Assembly (NCBI GenBank): GCA_037138755.1
Contig: JBAXHT010000001.1
Span: 157,805-221,804 of the forward strand
Direction of reading: 5' to 3'
Source: Armatimonadota bacterium
GTDB taxonomy: Bacteria; Armatimonadota; Fimbriimonadia; Fimbriimonadales; Fimbriimonadaceae
Length of the DNA: 64,000 bases
Shown piece after piece: positions 58,445 through 64,000 of this stretch. The notes beneath the pieces are model-generated. The model searched no databases and was not told the DNA's origin. It was given only the letters and a program-made list of their open reading frames with translations. The translations under genes were made by a program, and so were the position numbers. Numbering within the stretch: the first letter of the stretch is position 1; the number at the start of each line of letters is the position of its first letter.

Positions 58445-60118
58445 ATGAATCGAACTACACTAGCCATTTTCGGCGGAGTCGCCCTTGTTGCAGCGGGTGC
58501 AGCTTGGCAGATCAAAGTCGTCAACCTCAACAAACTCGCCATCAAGCGATTGGTTGATGAGTCAAACCCAGTCCCCATCCAAAGCCGGCTCAACACCCGG
58601 ATTCTCGCGAACCAGAAATTCATTGCCGCGATGGATGGTGCCTTTATCGCTACGCCAGAGTTCAACAAGCCGATCGATATTGGCGACTTCGTGTTCGAGA
58701 GCACCGCGGCGGTCGTGATGCGTACAGAGCGGGTCAGGACAGGGAGTCAAGCAGGTGGGCTCAAAATCAACGCGGCACTCAAGACGCCCTATGCGGTTGT
58801 GAGTACGGGTCAACGCACCCAAGATCCGTGGGATCATAGCATGGAGTTCCGCGTGTTTCCCCTGAATGCCGACGCGAAACATGTAGGCGTCCCCATCCCT
58901 TTACCTGAGAACCCGGATAAGTTTCCAAAATTCCTTGCGGAAACTGGGACCGACAACCAGATCGTGCGAGCAAAGGACGGTTCATTGTTGGCCTTCCGAA
59001 ACACAACTTACTGGGGACCACCCCCCGGGGTCAAACCTGATTGGTGGGATAAACACAATATCCAGGGACGTCCCAACGGAGCAAGGGTGGGAACCATGGT
59101 TTGGAAATCAACCGATGGAGCGAACTGGAAGCAGATTTCATTTATCGACCCAATGAGCGTGTCGAGCGGACGCTATGCGATCCCCCGTCCGGCGCCGCAA
59201 GAGTCGGGATGCCCCGACGGTTGCTTCGGCGGATTCGACCGAATGGAAGCGTACGCTTGCCCATTCACCGGAGCGATTTACGCCACGATGAATTCAACGG
59301 GCGGTTGGCGCTATGACTACAGCAAGAAGCCACCGACCTCTGCTGATTCAAAACCAGCCGCAACCCATTATCTTTTCAAGTCGATCGATGGCGGTTTGAG
59401 TTGGAAAATGGTTGCCGAATTCGGGGCCTGGACGCCCATCGTGATCACGTCAACGCCATCGGGACGAGTCTACATCTACTCCAACATTGACAAAGCACCC
59501 ATGATGGCGTATTCCACAACCAACTCGACTTCAAGTTTCGCGCTCTCCGGTTGGTACAACGTCGGGATCAAAGACTTGCCTGTCGGGGCCGACGAGCTGT
59601 ACGGCGACCGCGTGTACAAGGCCTGCAACACAATCACCCGGATTTCCGGCGACTCAAATTCCAATATGGTGCGGATTAGCTACCCAATCACAGACTCAAA
59701 AGGGCGTAGCGCGGTCGCAATTGCAAACGTTTCGACTCCACCGGGCGATGCCCAACCAACCGTCACTGCCCATGGAATCATCCAGGGTGGGGCTGATCGA
59801 TCTGTCCTTTGTTCTGCCTTTGTGGATGGCGATCCCGTCGTCGGACCAGCCAATCAAGTCGCAGCATTCTTCTGGATTGAAGGTACCGGAACCAAGGGCA
59901 AGGCCGATGGAGAGGCCGTCGTCAAGTGCCGGGTTTACCGGGGAGAGAAGGAAGTATCAAACGATTTGACTTTGAGTGGCAAACACTCACCAAACATTTC
60001 GGTCGGTCACTATATGGGTGGCGGAGCATTTTCGGAGGCGGGCAAAGCTAAGTTCTTGGTTCAATGGCCCGAGCTCGAATCGCAGAAAGCCCAAGTCGTA
60101 TCAGTTCCGATTAAATGA
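58445..60118 (+). CDS. Sialidase-like (BNR/Asp-box) beta-propeller protein, exported
   Basis: A 557-residue protein with a clear N-terminal hydrophobic signal or anchor (residues 5-22). Asp-box-type repeats (STDGANW near residue 222 and SIDGGLSW near 316), VVSTG- and IVRAKDGSLLAF-type strands suggest a sialidase-like six-bladed propeller. A disulphide-like CPDGC lies near 256. The catalytic Arg triad and Tyr/Glu pair of true sialidases were not identified, so it may be a binding protein or lyase of another sort. A CGGAGGACAC ribosome-binding site supports the start. It lies upstream of the two-component genes but with its own end 46 bp before them. Confidence 0.65.
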   Translation: MNRTTLAIFGGVALVAAGAAWQIKVVNLNKLAIKRLVDESNPVPIQSRLNTRILANQKFIAAMDGAFIATPEFNKPIDIGDFVFESTAAVVMRTERVRTGSQAGGLKINAALKTPYAVVSTGQRTQDPWDHSMEFRVFPLNADAKHVGVPIPLPENPDKFPKFLAETGTDNQIVRAKDGSLLAFRNTTYWGPPPGVKPDWWDKHNIQGRPNGARVGTMVWKSTDGANWKQISFIDPMSVSSGRYAIPRPAPQESGCPDGCFGGFDRMEAYACPFTGAIYATMNSTGGWRYDYSKKPPTSADSKPAATHYLFKSIDGGLSWKMVAEFGAWTPIVITSTPSGRVYIYSNIDKAPMMAYSTTNSTSSFALSGWYNVGIKDLPVGADELYGDRVYKACNTITRISGDSNSNMVRISYPITDSKGRSAVAIANVSTPPGDAQPTVTAHGIIQGGADRSVLCSAFVDGDPVVGPANQVAAFFWIEGTGTKGKADGEAVVKCRVYRGEKEVSNDLTLSGKHSPNISVGHYMGGGAFSEAGKAKFLVQWPELESQKAQVVSVPIK

Positions 60119-60149
60119 AATCCAAACAGATCGCGGTTCTTTAAGCCCG

Positions 60150-60155
60150 TATAAT
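60150..60155 (+). promoter_or_regulatory. -10 of the two-component operon, leaderless TTG start
   Basis: A perfect TATAAT, 9 nt before the TTG codon that begins the conserved response-regulator sequence. No ribosome-binding site lies between. Confidence 0.55.
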
Positions 60156-60164
60156 CGGCTTAAG

Positions 60165-60830
60165 TTGCGGATTTTAGTGATTGAAGATGACGAGGTCATT
60201 GGCGAGCGCTTGCGGAAGACGCTCGCGAAGGAAGGATACGTCGTCGATCTGGCTTCGGATGGCGAGGCTGGACTGCAGCAAGCCCAGCGCGAGTCGTACT
60301 CCCTCATCATCTGCGACGTCATGATGCCCAAATGTGATGGTTGGTCCGTCGTTAAGAGGCTCCGTGAGGATCGTTCCCGAACTCCGGTGTTGATGCTCAC
60401 CGCCCGGGATGCAGTTGAGGATCGAGTGAAAGGGCTTGATCTTGGCGCGGATGACTATTTGGTGAAGCCGTTTGATTTCAACGAGTTGCTTGCTCGTGTT
60501 CGAGCACTGCTTCGGCGCGATAAGCCGACCAAGTCTTCGAAGATGACCTTTGATGATCTGGAAATCGACGCCGCGGGCAAGACCGTTCGGCGCGGAGGCG
60601 AAGTTATCAAACTGACTCCCCGCGAGTACTCGCTCCTGGAAGCATTGGTGCGCAACCGGGGCCGTGTTCTTTCTCGGGAGGTGATCATTGACCGCATTTG
60701 GAACGACGATGAGTCGATGTCGAACACCGTAAATTTCCACGTGACTTCCCTTCGCAAGAAGATTGACGCTGGTCGAGAGAAGAGCCTGATCGAAACCGTA
60801 CATGGCTTTGGATACCGAATTGGAGACTGA
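60165..60830 (+). CDS. OmpR/PhoB-family response regulator
   Basis: A 221-residue two-domain regulator. The start is TTG at 60165, giving MRILVIEDDEVIGERL, the usual receiver opening; open sequence further upstream belongs to another frame and has no role. The acidic pair is D8/D9, the phosphoacceptor D51 in IICDVMMPKCDGW, the switch Thr in LMLTARD and the conserved Lys in DDYLVKPFDFNEL. The C-terminal winged helix (residues about 128-221) ends in the typical VNFHVTSLRKKID and IETVHGFGYRIGD. It overlaps the histidine kinase start by 1 bp and is probably phosphorylated by it. Confidence 0.94.
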   Translation: MRILVIEDDEVIGERLRKTLAKEGYVVDLASDGEAGLQQAQRESYSLIICDVMMPKCDGWSVVKRLREDRSRTPVLMLTARDAVEDRVKGLDLGADDYLVKPFDFNELLARVRALLRRDKPTKSSKMTFDDLEIDAAGKTVRRGGEVIKLTPREYSLLEALVRNRGRVLSREVIIDRIWNDDESMSNTVNFHVTSLRKKIDAGREKSLIETVHGFGYRIGD

Positions 60831-62296
60831 TGTCATTTCGCCTTCGACTGATACTGATCAACTCGCTTGCCGCTTTCCTTCTGCTCGGAGTCGGAATGGG
60901 ATTCTTGGTGATCCGGACTCAACGGGTGTTCTTAGAATCGATAGACAGGGACTTAACAAACCGGGCGATGAAGATGGGACGAGGCGGCGGTCCCGGGCCA
61001 AACGGTCCTGGTCCGAACGGTTCGGGAGGCGGAGGTGGGCCGATGAGAAGCCCTCCAGGGGCAATGAATGACGTTGAACGGCCCGTCATGTTAGCTCCGG
61101 ATGGCACGCCTCGAATGCAGAATGCGCGGGTATTGGACCCGCTTGGTGTGCAGCGAGCGAAGGGAGATCGGCCTTACGTCGGAGACGTTCGAGCTGATGG
61201 AGAACTCGTCCGAGTCCTGACCATGCAGTTTCGTCGCCCACCAGGGGCAGACGAGAACATCCCCGAAGTGAGCTACATTCAGATCGGCCACTCTTTGCGG
61301 GATTTCGATCGAATGAAGGAGACCCAGGCCGGAGTGGTTTTGATTCTGCTTCCGATCGGAGTTCTTTTGTCCGCGTTCATCGGCGCTTTTTTGGCTGAGC
61401 GGGCATTAGTGCCTCTGCGCCGGCTCAGTGGAGCAGCGGCCAAGATTTCCGGGGAGCAGATGGACGTCCGCCTGGATGTGACCTCATCGGACGAACTTGG
61501 TCAACTTTCCCGAACCTTCAACGCGATGCTCGACCGATTGCAGGGTTCGTTCCGTGAACGTGACGAGGCGAACAAACGGCTTGAAGCAAATCTGGAAGCA
61601 CAGAAGCAGTTCGTTGCGGATGCATCACATGAGCTTCGGACGCCACTTGCGCGACTAAGGCTCACCACAAGCGGTGCGCTGCAACAGGATTCCGACGTCG
61701 GGGAGCTTAAAGAAGCATTGGAGATCGCGGACCGAGCGGGGGTTTCGATGACGCGCCTGGTGGAACAACTCCTCGCTTTAGCCAGGTTGGATCAAAAGGC
61801 CGAACTGAGCGAACAGAGTTGCTTTGTCAAAGAGTTTCTGGCGGAAGCGGAGGGCGTTCTCGCACCGTTGACACCAGGTCTGAGGGTCAACGCCACATCT
61901 AATGCAAGAGTTCGGGGTTCTTCTTCTGATTTGGCAAGAGCGGTGATCAATTTGGTCGATAACGCACGACGGCATTCCCCGCCAGAATCACCCATTGAGG
62001 TCATCACTTCTTTGGCTCAGGGTTCGATTGTCGTGTCGATTAAGGATCAAGGCGAGGGGATTGCTTTGGAGCACCTCGCACGACTAGGAGAACGGTTTTA
62101 TCGCGCCGACGAACATCGGAATCGCAAGGACGGAGGTGCTGGGCTCGGGCTATCAATTGCAAAAGCAATCGTCGAACGCTCCGGGGGTGAACTCCGTATC
62201 TCGAGCGAGCTTGGAAGAGGCACAACTGTGCAGCTAGTGCTCCCGATTTTTTCAGAACTTGACCAATCAAATAAATCCCAAACATCTGTTTCGTAA
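60830..62296 (+). CDS. Sensor histidine kinase with Gly/Pro-rich sensor loop
   Basis: A 488-residue inner-membrane kinase. TM1 is at residues 8-28 and TM2 at 166-190, enclosing a periplasmic sensor of about 135 residues. Its first part (51-79) is a low-complexity Gly/Pro/Asn run (RGGGPGPNGPGPNG and on). HAMP follows (LVPLRRLSGAAAKI), then the HisKA H-box FVADASHELRTPLARLR with H267. The ATPase has the N-box NLVDNARRHS, the G1 box SIKDQGEGI and the G2 box DGGAGLGLSIAKAIVERSGG. The Gly-rich loop is unusual and parallels the Gly-rich protein encoded next. Confidence 0.94.
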   Translation: MSFRLRLILINSLAAFLLLGVGMGFLVIRTQRVFLESIDRDLTNRAMKMGRGGGPGPNGPGPNGSGGGGGPMRSPPGAMNDVERPVMLAPDGTPRMQNARVLDPLGVQRAKGDRPYVGDVRADGELVRVLTMQFRRPPGADENIPEVSYIQIGHSLRDFDRMKETQAGVVLILLPIGVLLSAFIGAFLAERALVPLRRLSGAAAKISGEQMDVRLDVTSSDELGQLSRTFNAMLDRLQGSFRERDEANKRLEANLEAQKQFVADASHELRTPLARLRLTTSGALQQDSDVGELKEALEIADRAGVSMTRLVEQLLALARLDQKAELSEQSCFVKEFLAEAEGVLAPLTPGLRVNATSNARVRGSSSDLARAVINLVDNARRHSPPESPIEVITSLAQGSIVVSIKDQGEGIALEHLARLGERFYRADEHRNRKDGGAGLGLSIAKAIVERSGGELRISSELGRGTTVQLVLPIFSELDQSNKSQTSVS

Positions 62297-62335
62297 AGTA
62301 ACCAATGTAAAGGAAAACCTTTGGAGGAAACTCAA

Positions 62336-63184
62336 ATGGAACGAACTCAACGAACAATCACTCGACTCTTCGCGATCACTGCACTGGTGGCAGCTTTCGC
62401 CACATCGTTCGCACAGGGCGGCTTCGGTGGTCCTCCACAGGGAGGCCCTCCTCAGGGTGGGCAGCAAGGCGGTCGTCAAGGTGGACCAGGACAACAGTTC
62501 CGCATCCCCAGAGGTCCCCAGCTCTTGCGGCATCCAGATGTTCAGAAGGAGCTCAAGCTAAGCGATGGTCAGATGAAAGCAATTGACCAGGCATTTCCTC
62601 AGCTCGGTGGGGGGCAAGGTGGTCGCCAAGGCGGACCTGGTGGACCCGGCGGAGAAGGTGGCCAGCGCGGTGGCGGACAGGGTGGCGGGGGCCAGCGTGG
62701 TGGCGGCCAAGGTGGACCCGGCGGTCAGGGCGGGCCTGGTGGCCCAGGTGGACAAGGAGGACAAGGAGGACCGAACCCCAAGAACGACGCAAAAATCAAG
62801 GAAATCCTGACTCCACAGCAGTACAGTCGCTTCAAGCAAATTGAGATTCAGGTGGTCGGACCCCAAGCGTTCATGATGCCGGAGGTCGCAGAGCGGCTCC
62901 AGATTAGCGAAGAACAGCACGAAGCAATTCGAGATGTCATGGAATCTGTGCGACCCCCTCAGGGCCAGCAAGGTGGACAGCGTCCGGATCCCGCAAAGTT
63001 CATGAAGGAAGTGATGGCTAAGGTGCTAGCGGTACTTTCTGATAAGCAGCGAACCGAGTACCGCGCAATGGTCGGGAAGGAGTTCTACTTGACCACGCCT
63101 CCAATGGGCGGACAGGGTGGACCGGGTAATCGCCAAGGCGGGCAAGGTGGTCCCGGAGGACCTCCTCCTCCAGATGGTAATTAA
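62336..63184 (+). CDS. Gly/Gln-rich exported protein with Spy/CpxP-like helices
   Basis: A 282-residue exported protein. The start is ATG 62336, with GGAGGA 7 nt upstream. The signal peptide runs to about residue 27 (LVAAFATSFAQ). Three Gly-rich blocks (GGPPQGGPPQGG, a long GGQGG/GGPGG run at about 92-147 and a C-terminal one) separate helical segments. Those segments read DVQKELKLSDGQMKAIDQAFPQL, EILTPQQYSRFKQIEIQ and VAERLQISEEQHEAIRDVMES, which resemble LTxxQ-type periplasmic helices of the Spy/CpxP group. Coding by GGT/GGC-rich repeats makes this region prone to length change. Its place after the kinase suggests it is a target of, or a brake on, the sensor. Confidence 0.75.
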   Translation: MERTQRTITRLFAITALVAAFATSFAQGGFGGPPQGGPPQGGQQGGRQGGPGQQFRIPRGPQLLRHPDVQKELKLSDGQMKAIDQAFPQLGGGQGGRQGGPGGPGGEGGQRGGGQGGGGQRGGGQGGPGGQGGPGGPGGQGGQGGPNPKNDAKIKEILTPQQYSRFKQIEIQVVGPQAFMMPEVAERLQISEEQHEAIRDVMESVRPPQGQQGGQRPDPAKFMKEVMAKVLAVLSDKQRTEYRAMVGKEFYLTTPPMGGQGGPGNRQGGQGGPGGPPPPDGN

Positions 63185-63217
63185 GAATTCGGTCAACTCT
63201 CTCTGACCGGTATCGAG

Positions 63218-63252
63218 CGGGTCGGGTCTTCGGACTCGGCCCGTCTTGATTT
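63218..63252 (+). terminator. Intrinsic terminator with TTCG tetraloop
   Basis: CGGGTCGGGTC (63218-63228), loop TTCG, GACTCGGCCCG (63233-63243): 11 pairs, two of them G-T, followed by TCTTGATTT. It ends the two-component/Gly-rich operon. Confidence 0.8.
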
Positions 63253-63263
63253 GGAATATCGAA

Positions 63264-63269
63264 TAAACT
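63264..63269 (+). promoter_or_regulatory. Candidate -10 of the terminal phosphatase gene
   Basis: TAAACT, 8 nt before the ATG at 63278, between the terminator and the gene. No ribosome-binding site is present. Confidence 0.45.
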
Positions 63270-63277
63270 AACATCGA

Positions 63278-64000
63278 ATGAATCCCCGATTGGAATTTGC
63301 CCTCGAAGCTGTCCGCAAGGCGGGGGATTCGACGCTCGTCCACTTTCGCAACCGGGTGGGTTGGGAGCTTAAGGGTGATTCTTCGCCAGTGACCATCGCC
63401 GATCAAGAGGCGGAACAGATTTTGCGAGATGCGTTGGGCTTGTTGTTTCCCGGCGAGGCAATTTTAGGTGAAGAGCAGGGGTTAACCGGATCAGGAACTA
63501 CCCGCTGGATCATCGATCCGATCGATGGAACAAAGTCATTTGTCTCCGGGGTTCCACTGTATGCAACCCTCCTCGCGTACGAAGTTGACGGCGTTCCTGA
63601 ACTAGGCGTCTGCTACTTCCCGGCTCTTGGAGAGATCATCTACGCTGCTCGGGGCGAAGGTGCGTTTTTTAACGATTCACCCTGCCGAGTCTCGACTCGC
63701 ACTTCAATTTCTGGGTCGATTCTGGCCTGTGGCGGCCCCCTTTCGATGATCAAACACGGTAAATGGGATGGGTTTGCCATGCTTTCGGAGTCTTCTCTGA
63801 CCTCCCGAACTTGGAGCGATGCTTACGGCCACGCTCTGGTAGCAACCGGTCGTGTTGACGCTATGATTGATCCTGTGGTCAGCCGATGGGACCTCTCGGC
63901 GATTCGTGTGATTGTTGAAGAGGCGGGAGGAACTTTCTCGGACTTCAATGGAGGAGATCCTTTTGACCGGGGAGATTTCGGCCTCGAAGCGATTAGCTCG
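63278..64000 (+). CDS. Inositol monophosphatase family, probable histidinol-phosphatase (partial)
   Basis: The first 241 residues of a Mg-dependent phosphatase cut by the window edge; only the last residues should be missing. The family's metal sites are visible: VTIADQEAEQ near residue 46, the LGEEQG block near 67-72, and WIIDPIDGTKSFVSGVPLYATLLA near 79-102. The last metal Asp is in SRWDLSAIRVIVEEAGG near 205-221. The IDPIDGTKSFVSG form with the later WDLSA motif resembles HisN-type histidinol-phosphatases more than SuhB. hisC occurs elsewhere in the window. The start is ATG 63278, probably leaderless. Confidence 0.87.
   Translation, partial: MNPRLEFALEAVRKAGDSTLVHFRNRVGWELKGDSSPVTIADQEAEQILRDALGLLFPGEAILGEEQGLTGSGTTRWIIDPIDGTKSFVSGVPLYATLLAYEVDGVPELGVCYFPALGEIIYAARGEGAFFNDSPCRVSTRTSISGSILACGGPLSMIKHGKWDGFAMLSESSLTSRTWSDAYGHALVATGRVDAMIDPVVSRWDLSAIRVIVEEAGGTFSDFNGGDPFDRGDFGLEAISS

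Overview
The window (about 54-56% GC, dense genes on both strands, short spacers, many 4-bp ATGA overlaps) looks like chromosomal DNA of a diderm bacterium. My best guess is Armatimonadota, class Fimbriimonadia. The hints are a Thermus-type isocitrate dehydrogenase, CruF-type carotenoid genes, a Ycf46-type ATPase, two unrelated alpha-L-rhamnosidase families, a Kdo transferase (so lipopolysaccharide) and very frequent leaderless starts. This placement comes from memory of families, not from a search.

Layout. 1-5.5 kb: the tail of an imidazolonepropionase, then a carotenoid block (idi, crtB, acyltransferase, crtI, cruF on the minus strand, with a divergent glycosyltransferase) that should make an acyclic, hydroxylated and probably glycosylated and acylated carotenoid. 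5.5-10.3 kb: an RND efflux pump and its adaptor. 10.3-20.4 kb: carbohydrate and ester hydrolases (esterase, GH130, GH78, GH106), a tRNA-Ala, and a CrtA-like/DUF4166 pair. 20.4-23.9 kb: isocitrate dehydrogenase with a divergent winged-helix regulator, and a DUF885 metallopeptidase-like protein. 23.9-26.2 kb: a gene-poor accessory patch holding a REP-associated tyrosine transposase (RAYT) flanked by inverted copies of a structured repeat of about 105-125 bp. Further copies lie at 23,981 and 38,755. 26.2-35.1 kb: housekeeping and unknown genes (acpH, tRNA-Ser, DUF255-like protein, gatCA, an oxidoreductase, small membrane or secreted proteins). 35.2-46.4 kb: katG, a GH18 protein, hisC, a Ycf46-like AAA ATPase with small neighbours, and a sugar isomerase/oxidoreductase/isomerase operon. 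46.4-58.2 kb: polysaccharide export protein, rsmI, a SurA/PrsA-like foldase, lexA, purC, waaA, purE, a CE2-like esterase, dnaA, thiamine pyrophosphokinase, an FHA protein and purM. 58.2-64 kb: tRNA-Lys, a sialidase-like beta-propeller protein, a two-component system, a Gly-rich Spy-like protein and a truncated inositol-phosphatase family gene.

Most notable signals: (1) the RAYT with its flanking repeat family, whose long hairpin arms keep pairing through compensatory changes between copies; (2) a recurrent TANNNT hexamer 6-9 nt before start codons, pointing to leaderless mRNAs; (3) a perfect 13-bp hairpin plus T6 inside a membrane-protein gene; (4) a perfect 12-bp hairpin that swallows the purC start codon; (5) a perfect 17-bp palindrome next to a consensus lexA promoter. 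No CRISPR array, prophage, toxin-antitoxin pair or recognisable defence island was seen.
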